From: Pantoea trifolii
Lineage (GTDB): Bacteria > Pseudomonadota > Gammaproteobacteria > Enterobacterales > Enterobacteriaceae
Length of the DNA stretch: 64,000 bases
Direction of reading: 5' to 3'
Assembly: GCF_024506435.1 (NCBI RefSeq)
Contig: NZ_JANIET010000001.1
Coordinates: 1,674,001 to 1,738,000 of the forward strand
The notes under the pieces are model-generated. The model was not told the DNA's origin. It was given only the letters and a program-made list of their open reading frames with translations, and made no database searches. Both the position numbers and the translations under genes were made by a program. Shown here piece by piece: positions 31,310 to 40,783 of this stretch. Each line of letters begins with the position of its first letter. The first letter of the stretch is position 1.

Positions 31310-31939
31310 GTGAAAATTCGCCTACTTATGCTTTCTGCACTGCTGCTTGCTGGCTGTTCAAGCGAGCCGGAAAAACCGGCACTGCCCGAGAAGAATACGC
31401 CTTTGACCCAGGCACCGCCGTCGAAAGTGAATGATGCATGGTCAATGTTTACCGAAGATGCCGCCAGTCATTATGGCGTTGATGAGAAGTTAATCAGCGC
31501 CATTATTAGTGTCGAATCCGGAGGCAATCCCACCGTGGTGAGCCGTTCCAATGCGGTCGGTCTGATGCAAATTAAGGCTTCGACGGCAGGCCGCGAAGTA
31601 TATCGCACCCAGGGCCGCCATGGTCAGCCATCCTCTTCCGAGCTGCGCGATCCGGCGAAGAACATCGATATCGGCGCCGCCTACCTGAAAATTTTGCAGG
31701 ACTCCGCATTAGCCGGGATTCGCGATCCGTTGACGCTGCGTTACGCCACCATTGTTTCCTACGCCAACGGTGCCGGTGCCTTGCTGCGTACCTTCTCGCG
31801 TGACCGCGATCGTGCGATTGCGATGATCAACGCCATGACGCCGGACGAGTTTTACCAGCACATACAGAACAAGCATCCGGCGGCGCAGGCCCCGCGTTAT
31901 TTGTGGAAAGTCACCACCGCCTACCGCACCATCGGTTGA
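31310..31939 (+). CDS. emtA: Membrane-bound endo-lytic transglycosylase EmtA (MltE)
   Basis: This 209-residue lipoprotein (E. coli 203) cleaves inside glycan strands. It has a signal peptide with lipobox (LLLAGC), then a goose-type lysozyme/SLT domain with the catalytic Glu in ISVESGGNP. Further motifs are GLMQIK and SYANGAGALLRTF. The GTG start is chosen because it begins the signal peptide and has GGAA 10 bases upstream. In E. coli ycgR follows directly; here an 8.7-kb sugar operon intervenes. Confidence 0.93.
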   Translation: MKIRLLMLSALLLAGCSSEPEKPALPEKNTPLTQAPPSKVNDAWSMFTEDAASHYGVDEKLISAIISVESGGNPTVVSRSNAVGLMQIKASTAGREVYRTQGRHGQPSSSELRDPAKNIDIGAAYLKILQDSALAGIRDPLTLRYATIVSYANGAGALLRTFSRDRDRAIAMINAMTPDEFYQHIQNKHPAAQAPRYLWKVTTAYRTIG

Positions 31940-31942
31940 TGA

Positions 31943-31967
31943 CGTAGGGTCGCCATTCATGGCGACC
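31943..31967. repeat. Intergenic palindrome, copy 2 (left flank of sugar operon)
   Basis: This is a GGTCGCCATTCATGGCGACC core preceded by CGTAG. The 25-base unit occurs again, exactly inverted, at 40749-40773 on the other side of the sugar operon. Confidence 0.85.
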
Positions 31968-32038
31968 TTGCCAATAACCGCACCATCATGGCCACCTTAT
32001 CAACAACCCCACCATCAGGGCGACCTTGCCAATACCCC
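31951..32038. repeat. Three degenerate ~29-bp tandem repeats
   Basis: Three units share the pattern CCATCATGGCGACCTTGCCA followed by AA(T/C)A(A/C)CCC. They start near 31951, 31981 and 32011 with increasing mismatch. They fill the gap between emtA and the SorC-type gene. Confidence 0.6.
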
Positions 32039-32044
32039 ACCAAA

Positions 32045-32995
32045 CTAACCCTCTACCAATAATCTCGCCGTCGGATAATCCACAATCAACACCTGCACAT
32101 AACCGCCGCGCAACGCCCCGCGAATCGCCTGCGCTTTCTCTTTGCCACCCGCTAACGCCACCACCTGCGGACAGCGTTTTACCTGCGCCAGCTCCATGCC
32201 AATTACCGGATCTTCCTCTGCGCTCAGCACCGGCTGACCATCAGCATCGAAATAGTGCAGGCAGATATCGCCCACTGCGCCGCGCTCGGCCAGCGTTTGC
32301 AGCATCTCACCGTCGTAATAGTTGCCGGAGTTGCGCAGCAGGGCGGAAGGCTCGAGATCGCCAATGCCGACAATCGCCAGATCCACCTGATCAAACTTTT
32401 CCAGTACCACCGCGACATCGGGATTCACCGACAAACGCTGGCGATCCTGCACTGAATGCTCAATCGACTGCGACGGCAGCAGCCACGCCGGGCAATCCAG
32501 CAGCGCCGCCAGATTCTGCGTCAAAATCGTGGCCTGCACGTTGCCGTTGGCGCCCACGCCGCCCAGCAGCTGAATCACCCCTTTGCATGGCGCGCTCAGC
32601 GGATGCAGCGCATCCACCATCGCGCGAATCGTGCCGCTCCAGGATGAAATGCCAATCAGCTCATCGGCGCGTACTCGTGTTTCCAGATAGTGCGCGGCGG
32701 CGGAACCAATCGCCTGTTTAATCTGCAACGCCGACGCCTGGTCCGGCACATCCACCACAATCACCTGCGGCAGTTGATAGAGCTGCTCAATGGCTTTTTC
32801 CAGCTCAGGGAACACATTGGCCGGCGGCACTACGCTGATCTTCACCACACCTTCTTTCACGCTGCGATTGAGGATGCGCGACACAAAGGATTGCGACAGC
32901 TTCAGCAGCTGCGCAATGTCGGACTGCTTCCTGCCTTCCACATAATAAAGCGTGGCGATTTTCACCATCAGCCGCTGTTCATCCTGTTTTGCCAT
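32045..32995 (-). CDS. SorC/DeoR-type sugar-responsive regulator
   Basis: This 316-residue SorC-family regulator has an N-terminal helix-turn-helix (about 24-50, QSDIAQLLKLSQSFVSRIL) and a NagB-like effector domain (about 60-310) expected to bind a phosphorylated sugar. The pocket-type stretches IGISSWSGT and LLGGVGANG are visible. It is divergent from the sugar operon across 183 bases and is the likely regulator. The perfect palindrome next to the binding-protein gene is its likely operator. Confidence 0.88.
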   Translation of the reverse strand: MAKQDEQRLMVKIATLYYVEGRKQSDIAQLLKLSQSFVSRILNRSVKEGVVKISVVPPANVFPELEKAIEQLYQLPQVIVVDVPDQASALQIKQAIGSAAAHYLETRVRADELIGISSWSGTIRAMVDALHPLSAPCKGVIQLLGGVGANGNVQATILTQNLAALLDCPAWLLPSQSIEHSVQDRQRLSVNPDVAVVLEKFDQVDLAIVGIGDLEPSALLRNSGNYYDGEMLQTLAERGAVGDICLHYFDADGQPVLSAEEDPVIGMELAQVKRCPQVVALAGGKEKAQAIRGALRGGYVQVLIVDYPTARLLVEG

Positions 32996-33065
32996 GGTTT
33001 TTTCTCTCTCTTAACCTGCCTGGTATTGTTAATCAGCCTGTCATAAATAACAACGCAGAACATTT

Positions 33066-33081
33066 TGTGATCGTTTTCGCT
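33066..33081. promoter_or_regulatory. Possible CRP site
   Basis: TGTGA-N6-TCGCT has a perfect left half and a weak right half (3/5). It lies about 110 bases upstream of the binding-protein gene. Catabolite control would suit a sugar operon. Confidence 0.35.
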
Positions 33082-33148
33082 TTTTGAGGATCGGGCAATG
33101 GACGTGCTCGGAAAGCCAGCGCATAGTCATTATGCATATAAAATCGCA

Positions 33149-33166
33149 ATTGAATATATATTCAAT
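33149..33166. promoter_or_regulatory. Perfect 18-bp palindrome, candidate SorC-type operator 1
   Basis: ATTGAATATATATTCAAT ends two bases before the GGAG ribosome site of the binding-protein gene. Its centre (GAATATATATTC) recurs with one change at 37416, before the second transcription unit. Confidence 0.65.
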
Positions 33167-33175
33167 CGGAGATAA

Positions 33176-34120
<945 letters not shown>

Positions 34121-34133
34121 CATGGAGGTCGGC

Positions 34134-34748
34134 ATGAAGGGGAAAGCGCTGAGCGGCATGCTGGTGGCGCTGCTGACGCTGATGTTAGCCGCCTGCACCG
34201 TGGTGGATCTGGATGCCGACGGCAAACCCATCATGCCGAAAGATCCCAACGCCAAACCGGGCTACAGCGATCAAACGCCGCAGCAGATTGCGGAATCAAG
34301 CTGGGCCAGCCGCGTGCAGCAACCGGCTGAGAAGCAGGCGCTGAGCTGGGCAGATATGGAAACCAAAAGCCATACCGTCAAAGCCGGCGGCAGCGAAAGC
34401 GTGTTTGTGCGCGCTGCGGGCACGGTGACGGCATTTGATAACAGCAACGATCGGGAACGCAGCCTCACCATGACCATCAACGGCAAACCGGTGAAAGTGT
34501 CGATTGGTCCGGTGCTGCGCGGCAACGCCATACGCGATGCGGCCGGTTTCCGCTTTGAAGAGTTCACCAATCAGGTGCAATACGCGCAACTCACCAAAGC
34601 ACTGAATCGCCATGCGGTGAAACAGCTGCCAGCGGTGGATGCCAGCTGGGTGGGCAAACCGGCGCAAGCGCTGCTTGCCGTCAGCATGGGCGCGGGCACA
34701 GTGGAAGATGTGGTGGCGGTGCAGCTGCAGCAGGGGAATCCAAAATGA
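34134..34748 (+). CDS. DUF2291 lipoprotein
   Basis: This 204-residue lipoprotein (lipobox LMLAAC, Cys21) matches the DUF2291 family. Such genes recur beside ribose-type ABC importers, but their role is unknown. The mature start (TVVDLDADGKPI) and SWADM...SVFVRAAGTV segment are family-like. GGAGG 6 bases upstream fixes the ATG. It overlaps the ATPase gene as ATGA, so it is made together with the transporter and may assist the binding protein or permease. Confidence 0.82.
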   Translation: MKGKALSGMLVALLTLMLAACTVVDLDADGKPIMPKDPNAKPGYSDQTPQQIAESSWASRVQQPAEKQALSWADMETKSHTVKAGGSESVFVRAAGTVTAFDNSNDRERSLTMTINGKPVKVSIGPVLRGNAIRDAAGFRFEEFTNQVQYAQLTKALNRHAVKQLPAVDASWVGKPAQALLAVSMGAGTVEDVVAVQLQQGNPK

Positions 34749-36259
34749 GCGATGAGATCATTCTGCAAGCCAATCAGATGTCGATGCTGTTCCCCGGCAC
34801 CTTAGCGCTGGATCGTGTGGATTACCGCGTGTGGCGCGGCAAAGTCAACGTCATCATCGGCGAGAACGGCGCGGGGAAATCGACGCTGATGAAGATTCTT
34901 GCCGGCGTGCAGCAGCCGACCAGCGGTGAGATGTTCCTCAATGGCAACAAAGTGGCGTTTCACAGCACGCGAGACGCTGCGCGCCACGGCATTGGTATGG
35001 TGCATCAGGAACTCAATCTGTTTGAGAATCTCAGCGTGGCGGAGAACATTTTCCTCGGCCGCGAAATTCAGAGTGGCATTCGGCCCATCAATGAAGCCGA
35101 GCAGAAACGCCGCACCGCCGCCTTGATGCAGCGCCTCGATCAGCCGATTTCACCGGATGAGAAGGTGGGCAGCCTGAAGGTTGGCCAGCAGCAGCTGGTG
35201 GAGATCGCCAAAGCGCTGGCGGAGGACGCCGACATTCTGATCCTCGATGAACCGACCTCGGCGCTGAGCAAAACCGAAGTGGAGATCCTGTTTCGGGTGA
35301 TCCGCGAACTGACGCGTCAGGGCGTTTCTATCATCTATATCTCGCATCGGCTCGAAGAACTGATGGCGATTGGCGATGTGATCACCATTCTGCGCGACGG
35401 GCGTTTTCAAGCCGAAGCGCAGGTCAGCGATATCGACGTGCCGTGGATCGTACGCGAAATGCTGGGCAGCGAACCGGTGGGCACCTTTCTGCCGCCGGAT
35501 CGCCAGTTCGGTGCGCCGGTGCTGGAAGCCGAACACATCACCTGCGTCAGTCCGAACGGCAACACGCTGGTGGATGATGTCAGCTTCCAGGTGCGTTCCG
35601 GTGAAATCGTCGGCATTTACGGGTTGATGGGCGCGGGGCGCACCGAGCTGTTTGAGTGTTTGCTCGGCACGCAGCGTAACTATCTCGGCAAGCTGTGGCT
35701 CGACAGCAAACCGTTGCCGACGCGTCTGCCGACCGCTGAACGCATTCGCATGGGCATGAGTCTGGTGCCGGAAGATCGCAAACGCTCGGGCATTTTTCCC
35801 ATCTCATCGGTGGCGAGCAATCTCACCATTGCCAGCCTGTGGCGACGTCTGTCGCATCGCACGGTGATTTCAGAGCAGGCGGAACGCGAAGTGGTGACCA
35901 GCACCGTCGGCAATCTGGCGATCAAAATCTCCTCGCCGGATGTTGCCATCAGCGCGCTGAGCGGCGGCAATCAGCAAAAGGTGGTGATTGGTCGTTCGCT
36001 GCTGACCAATCCGCGCTTGCTGCTGCTGGATGAACCGAGCCGTGGCATCGATGTCGGCGCCAAAGGCGAAGTGTTCCGCATGATGGTGAAGCTGTCGGAG
36101 CAGGGCATTGCGGTGGTGTTTTCCACCTCTGATTTGAAAGAGATCATGGCCGTTGCCGATCGCATCATTGTGATGTCCGGCGGCAAATTGACTGCTGACC
36201 TGCCGCGCGCTGAAGCGGAAGAGGCGGCGCTGGTTAAAGCAAGCGCACAAGGGTTCTGA
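34745..36259 (+). CDS. Sugar ABC importer, double ATPase (RbsA type)
   Basis: This 504-residue protein has two nucleotide-binding domains. The first has Walker A GENGAGKST and Walker B LILDEPTSAL; its signature-like region LKVGQQQLVEIAKAL lacks the usual LSGGQ. The second has the degenerate P-loop GLMGAGRTE, signature LSGGNQQKVVIGRSL and Walker B LLLDEPSRGID. This asymmetry is normal for RbsA/XylG/MglA. It powers the permease encoded next. Confidence 0.93.
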   Translation: MSDEIILQANQMSMLFPGTLALDRVDYRVWRGKVNVIIGENGAGKSTLMKILAGVQQPTSGEMFLNGNKVAFHSTRDAARHGIGMVHQELNLFENLSVAENIFLGREIQSGIRPINEAEQKRRTAALMQRLDQPISPDEKVGSLKVGQQQLVEIAKALAEDADILILDEPTSALSKTEVEILFRVIRELTRQGVSIIYISHRLEELMAIGDVITILRDGRFQAEAQVSDIDVPWIVREMLGSEPVGTFLPPDRQFGAPVLEAEHITCVSPNGNTLVDDVSFQVRSGEIVGIYGLMGAGRTELFECLLGTQRNYLGKLWLDSKPLPTRLPTAERIRMGMSLVPEDRKRSGIFPISSVASNLTIASLWRRLSHRTVISEQAEREVVTSTVGNLAIKISSPDVAISALSGGNQQKVVIGRSLLTNPRLLLLDEPSRGIDVGAKGEVFRMMVKLSEQGIAVVFSTSDLKEIMAVADRIIVMSGGKLTADLPRAEAEEAALVKASAQGF

Positions 36260-36260
36260 T

Positions 36261-37367
36261 ATGAAAAACAACGGCGCGCTCGCGCTCGCATCGCCAGCTA
36301 AAGCGTTCAACTCACGCGAAAGCCTGATATTGCTGCTGCTCAAACTGCGCACCTTTATTGCGCTGTTTCTGATTGTTGGCTTCTTTGCTATTACGGTGCC
36401 CGATTTCCTCGCGGTGGGCAGTATGGTGATCATGGTAAAACACATCGCCATTAACGCCTTCCTCGCGCTCGGCATCACATTTGTCATCATCACGGCGGGC
36501 ATCGATCTCTCCATCGGTGCCACGCTCGGCCTGTGCGGCATGATCGCCGGTTGGCTGATCACCAAAGGCATTGTGCTGCCGATGTTTGGTATCGCCATCT
36601 TCCCCAGCGTGTGGCTGATCGTACCGGTTGTGTTGCTGATTGGCGGCCTGATTGGCGCGGCAAACGGCTGGATCATCACGCGCTATAACGTGGCACCGTT
36701 CATCTGCACGCTCGGTACCATGTACATCCTGCGCGGCACGGCAATGCTCACGTCGGGCGGCGAAACCTTCCCCGGTTTGCAGGGCAATGAAATGCTCGGC
36801 AATACCGGATTCGACAAGATTGGCGCGGGCTATTTTCTCGGTTTGCCGTGGGCCATCTGGATGATGGTGCTACTGGCGCTGGTGATTGCCTATGTCGCAC
36901 GCCGTCTGCCGTTCGGTCGTCAGGTCTACGCGATTGGCGATAACGAACGCGCCGCTGAACTTTCGGGCGTGAAAGTGAAGTCGGTGAAAATCTGGGTGTA
37001 TGCCATCTCCGGTTTCTGCGCGGCGATTGCCGGCATCGTGGTCTCGTCTCAGCTGGTGGCTAGTCATCCGGCGAACGGAACCTCCTTTGAAATGAACGCG
37101 ATTGCCGCAGTGGTGCTGGGCGGCACTTCGCTGGCCGGTGGACGCGGCACCATTCTCGGCACGCTGATTGGTGCCTTCGTGATCGGCTTTCTCGCCGACG
37201 GTTTAATCATGATGGGCGTGAGTGAGTTCTGGCAAATGGTGATCAAAGGCATCGTGATTATCGTGGCGGTGATCATCGACCAAATGCAGAGTCGCATGCA
37301 GCAGAAAGCGGCGGTGGTGGCGCAGAAAGCGCTAATTGAGGAGGGCGGTAGCCCGGCAAAAGGTTAA
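36261..37367 (+). CDS. Sugar ABC importer permease (RbsC type)
   Basis: This 368-residue membrane protein of the BPD_transp_2 family has eight to ten helices. It carries the typical AGIDLSIGATLGLCG near residue 75, the cytoplasmic loop GDNERAAELSGVKV and the VLGGTSLAGGRGT segment. The N-terminus is about 30 residues longer than RbsC. It starts 1 base after the ATPase stop. A strong terminator follows, closing the transport unit. Confidence 0.92.
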   Translation: MKNNGALALASPAKAFNSRESLILLLLKLRTFIALFLIVGFFAITVPDFLAVGSMVIMVKHIAINAFLALGITFVIITAGIDLSIGATLGLCGMIAGWLITKGIVLPMFGIAIFPSVWLIVPVVLLIGGLIGAANGWIITRYNVAPFICTLGTMYILRGTAMLTSGGETFPGLQGNEMLGNTGFDKIGAGYFLGLPWAIWMMVLLALVIAYVARRLPFGRQVYAIGDNERAAELSGVKVKSVKIWVYAISGFCAAIAGIVVSSQLVASHPANGTSFEMNAIAAVVLGGTSLAGGRGTILGTLIGAFVIGFLADGLIMMGVSEFWQMVIKGIVIIVAVIIDQMQSRMQQKAAVVAQKALIEEGGSPAKG

Positions 37368-37374
37368 TCGGTTG

Positions 37375-37406
37375 GGTGCAGGCGCTGATTGTCTGCACCT
37401 TTTTTT
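37375..37406 (+). terminator. Intrinsic terminator ending the transport unit
   Basis: The stem GGTGCAG/CTGCACC with an 11-base loop is followed by seven T, eight bases after the permease stop. Confidence 0.8.
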
Positions 37407-37415
37407 CTCCATCAA

Positions 37416-37427
37416 GAATAAATATTC
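37416..37427. promoter_or_regulatory. Candidate SorC-type operator 2
   Basis: GAATAAATATTC is the core of the palindrome at 33149 with one central change. It sits between the terminator and the transketolase start, close to a TTTAAAAT -10-like element at 37436-37443. Confidence 0.5.
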
Positions 37428-37455
37428 ATCCATGCTTTAAAATTCAGAGGTGTCT

Positions 37456-38289
37456 ATGAATCCTTTCAAATATTCGGTAGCGGATCTGGCAGCCAAAGCG
37501 CGCGCCGTGCGTCGCCGCATCATTCAGCTCAATGCGGGCAGCCCGGCGGGCGGGCATACCGGTGCCGACCTCTCACAGGTTGAGATCCTCACCGCACTCT
37601 ATTTCCGCATTCTTAACTGCGCGCCGGATCGCACCAACGATCCGCAACGCGACATCTATATCCAGTCGAAAGGCCATGCGGTGGGCGGTTATTACTGCGT
37701 GCTGGCAGAAGCCGGTTACTTCCCGACCGAATGGCTGCCGACCTATCAGCATTCGGATTCACATCTGCCGGGCCACCCGGTACGCCAAAAAACGCCTGGC
37801 GTTGAGCTGAATACCGGTGCACTGGGCCACGGTTTACCGGTGGCAGTCGGCATTGCGCTGGCGGCGAAGAAAGATAACAGCGACCGACGTATTTTTGTCG
37901 TTACCGGCGACGGTGAGCTGGCGGAAGGCAGCAACTGGGAAGCCGCGCTGGTGGCGGCGCATTACGGTCTCGATAACCTGGTGATCATCAACGATAAGAA
38001 CAAGCTGCAGCTGGCGGGCCACACGCGCGACATCATGAACACCGATCCGTTGCCGGATAAATGGCGCGCCTTTGGTCTGGCGGTGAGCGAGTGCAACGGC
38101 AATGACATGGCGGCGGTGGTGGAAGCCATCGAAAACCTGCCGCGTAACAGCGGCAAGCCACAGGTGATTGTGGCGCACACCGAAAAAGGCTTCGGCATCT
38201 CCTTTATTCAGGGCAAACCGGAGTGGCATCACCGCGTGCCGAAAGGGGAAGAGATTGAGTTGGCACTGGAGGAGTTGAAAGATGAGTAA
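37456..38289 (+). CDS. Transketolase-like protein, N-terminal (TPP-binding) subunit
   Basis: This 277-residue half-transketolase equals the thiamine-diphosphate-binding domain. It shows GCPAGHTG-like NAGSPAGGHTGADLS, SKGHAVGGYY, GALGHGLPVAVG and the TPP motif GDGELAEGSNWE...NDKNKLQ. The pyrimidine-binding domain is encoded by the next gene, overlapping by 8 bases. The ATG follows AGAGG. Split transketolases act in several sugar pathways, for example apulose-4-phosphate transketolase AptAB. Its acceptor and donor cannot be told from sequence alone. Confidence 0.88.
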   Translation: MNPFKYSVADLAAKARAVRRRIIQLNAGSPAGGHTGADLSQVEILTALYFRILNCAPDRTNDPQRDIYIQSKGHAVGGYYCVLAEAGYFPTEWLPTYQHSDSHLPGHPVRQKTPGVELNTGALGHGLPVAVGIALAAKKDNSDRRIFVVTGDGELAEGSNWEAALVAAHYGLDNLVIINDKNKLQLAGHTRDIMNTDPLPDKWRAFGLAVSECNGNDMAAVVEAIENLPRNSGKPQVIVAHTEKGFGISFIQGKPEWHHRVPKGEEIELALEELKDE

Positions 38290-39226
38290 TGCAAAACACC
38301 TGGCGACGGTAATGGTCGAGGCATTTATTGATGCGGTTAATCGCGGCGTCGATTTAGTGCCGGTGGTGGCCGATTCCACCTCAACCGCCAAAATTGCGCC
38401 CTTTATCAAAGCCTTTCCCGACCGGCTGATTAACGTCGGTATCGCCGAACAAACGCTGGTGGGCACCGCCGCCGGCCTGGCGATTGGCGGTAAAGTGGCC
38501 GTAACCTGTAACGCTGCGCCGTTCCTGGTTTCCCGCGCCAATGAGCAGGTTAAAGTCGACGTCTGCTACAACAACACTAACGTCAAACTGTTTGGCCTGA
38601 ATGCCGGTGCCAGCTACGGTCCACTCGCCAGCACCCATCACAGCATCGACGACATTGCGGTGATGCGCGGCTTCGGCAACATCGAAATTTATGCGCCATC
38701 CTGCCCGCTGGAGTGTCGTCAGATTATTGAGTATGCGCTGGCGCATGTTGGACCGGTGTATATCCGTCTGGATGGTAAAGATCTGCCGCAGCTGCACGAT
38801 GAGAACTATCAATTCCGTCCCGGCCAAATCGACGTTTTACGTGAAGGTCATGACATTGTGCTGGTGGCGATGGGCTCGACAGTTCACGAGGTGGTTCACG
38901 CCGCCGAGCAACTGCATGAGCAAGGCATTACAGCAGGTGTGATCAGCATTCCATCGATTCGACCTTGTGATACCCAACAGCTGCGCGAGCTGTTAAATCA
39001 CTATCCAGCGGTCATTACCGTGGAAGAACACAACGTCAACGGCGGCGTCGGCAGCCTGGTGGCAGAAGTGCTGGCGGAAGGGGGCTGTGGCATCCCGCTG
39101 CTGCGTTTGGGTATCCCCGATGGCGAATACGCGATTGCGGGCGATCGCGCCTCAACCCGTGCCCGACATGGCATTGATGCCGCCAGCGTAGTGAAGAGTG
39201 CAGCGCGCATCTGTGCAGGAGCGTAA
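38282..39226 (+). CDS. Transketolase-like protein, C-terminal subunit
   Basis: This 314-residue partner has the pyrimidine-binding domain with the catalytic Glu in NVGIAEQTLVGTAAG. Further blocks are THHSIDDIAVMRG and VYIRLDGKDLP, and a C-terminal transketolase_C domain carries VEEHNVNGGVGSLV. Translational overlap with the first half implies a stoichiometric heteromer. Confidence 0.9.
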   Translation: MSNAKHLATVMVEAFIDAVNRGVDLVPVVADSTSTAKIAPFIKAFPDRLINVGIAEQTLVGTAAGLAIGGKVAVTCNAAPFLVSRANEQVKVDVCYNNTNVKLFGLNAGASYGPLASTHHSIDDIAVMRGFGNIEIYAPSCPLECRQIIEYALAHVGPVYIRLDGKDLPQLHDENYQFRPGQIDVLREGHDIVLVAMGSTVHEVVHAAEQLHEQGITAGVISIPSIRPCDTQQLRELLNHYPAVITVEEHNVNGGVGSLVAEVLAEGGCGIPLLRLGIPDGEYAIAGDRASTRARHGIDAASVVKSAARICAGA

Positions 39227-39228
39227 AG

Positions 39229-40716
39229 ATGGCAGGTTCGGTGATACTGGCAATTGATGAAGGCACCACCAACGCAAAAGCGATAGCGGTCGATCGTGCC
39301 GGGAAGGTGGTGGCGCGCGGCAGCCAGCCGTTGACGCTGGAGCATCCGCAGCCGGGCCTGGCGGAGCAGGATCCACTGGCGATTTGGCAGGCGGTGAAAC
39401 AAGCGGTGAGCGATTGTCTGGCGCAGTGTGCGGGTGCGCAAGTTGCGGCCGTGGCGATCAGCAACCAGCGCGAATCGGTGCTGATCTGGCAGCGCCATAA
39501 CGGTCAGCCGCTGACGCCGCTGGTTAGCTGGCAGGATCGCCGCTCGGAGGCGTTTTGCCGCGATTTGCGTGTGGCGGGTAAAGCGCCGCGCATCACCGGG
39601 CTTACCGGATTGGCGGTTGATCCGATGTTTCCAGCCGGTAAGCTCACCGGCATGCTGGCCGCGCTACCGAACGGATTTTCTCGCGCGCAAGCCGGTGAAC
39701 TCTGTATCGGCACCGTGGACAGCTGGCTGAGCTGGCAACTGAGCGGCGGCGAAAGCTTTGTCACCGATCATGCCAATGCGGCGCGCACCCAGCTTTACAA
39801 CCTGCACAGCGGCGACTGGGATGATGAACTGCTGGCGCTGTTCCATATTCCCCGCGCGGCGCTGCCGCAGATTGTGCCCTCGGCCAGCGCGCAAGGTGTG
39901 GTGACACGTAACGATATGCCCGGTTTAGCGCCCGGCACACCGATTTTGTCGCGCATCGGCGATTCGCACGCCGCGCTGCAAGCGCAGCGCAGTGGCAGCG
40001 AAGAGGTGGTCAAAGCCACGTACGGCACCGGTTCGTCACTGATGATGTCGATGGCAACGCCGCTACTGACGGAAAATGGCCTTAGCACCACGGTGGCGTG
40101 GCACGACGGCACGTTGCGCTATGCCTTTGAAGGCAACATTACCCACACCGGTTCCGGCGCGGCGTGGCTGGGCCGCATGCTGGGCATCAAGGATCCACGA
40201 GAACTCACCGCGCTGGCGCAGCGCAGCGAACACAATCAGGGCATCTATTTTGTACCGGCGCTCTCTGGCCTCGGCGCGCCCTGGTGGGACTTGAAAGCGC
40301 GCGGCATGGTGTGTGGTTTGACCGATGCGGCAACGCCGGAAGTGCTGGCGCGCGTGGCGTTGGAATCGATCACTTTCCAGATCGCCGATGTGTTTTTCGC
40401 CATGGAGCAGGCCAGCGGCGTACAACTTCCTGCGCTGTGCGTGGATGGCAGCGCCACGGAAAACGGCTGGTTGATGCAGATGCAGGCCGATGTGTTGCAG
40501 CGGCCACTGAAACGCGTACCGACGCCCGAAGTTTCAGCGCTGGGCGCCGCGCTATTAGCGGGCCGCAGCTTAGGCTGGTGGCAGCAGGGCAGTGAGATGC
40601 AGGCGTTACAGGGCGGCAGCGTGATCACGCCGCGTGAAGATCAGGCGAAAAGCATGCAGGAGAATTATCACGGCTGGCTGGATGCGGTGGCGCGTTGCCG
40701 TTATCAGCCGCATTGA
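39229..40716 (+). CDS. FGGY-family carbohydrate kinase
   Basis: This 495-residue sugar kinase has the first ATPase motif LAIDEGTTNAKAIAVD, SWQDRRSEAFC, the catalytic-base region IGDSHAALQAQ, YGTGSSLMMSM and the C-terminal DGSATENGWLMQMQADVLQRP. GlpK, XylB, AraB and apulose kinases share this layout. It starts 2 bases after the transketolase genes, so it likely phosphorylates the imported ketose before transketolase cleavage. No isomerase or dehydrogenase is encoded in the operon. Confidence 0.88.
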   Translation: MAGSVILAIDEGTTNAKAIAVDRAGKVVARGSQPLTLEHPQPGLAEQDPLAIWQAVKQAVSDCLAQCAGAQVAAVAISNQRESVLIWQRHNGQPLTPLVSWQDRRSEAFCRDLRVAGKAPRITGLTGLAVDPMFPAGKLTGMLAALPNGFSRAQAGELCIGTVDSWLSWQLSGGESFVTDHANAARTQLYNLHSGDWDDELLALFHIPRAALPQIVPSASAQGVVTRNDMPGLAPGTPILSRIGDSHAALQAQRSGSEEVVKATYGTGSSLMMSMATPLLTENGLSTTVAWHDGTLRYAFEGNITHTGSGAAWLGRMLGIKDPRELTALAQRSEHNQGIYFVPALSGLGAPWWDLKARGMVCGLTDAATPEVLARVALESITFQIADVFFAMEQASGVQLPALCVDGSATENGWLMQMQADVLQRPLKRVPTPEVSALGAALLAGRSLGWWQQGSEMQALQGGSVITPREDQAKSMQENYHGWLDAVARCRYQPH

Positions 40717-40748
40717 TGGGTGCGGTTTTGTGCAAATCTGGGGGGAGT

Positions 40749-40773
40749 GGTCGCCATGAATGGCGACCCTACG
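40749..40773. repeat. Intergenic palindrome, copy 3 (right flank of sugar operon)
   Basis: This is the exact reverse complement of the 25-base unit at 31943-31967. It lies between the convergent kinase and ycgR genes. Confidence 0.85.
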
Positions 40774-40783
40774 AATGATGGAC

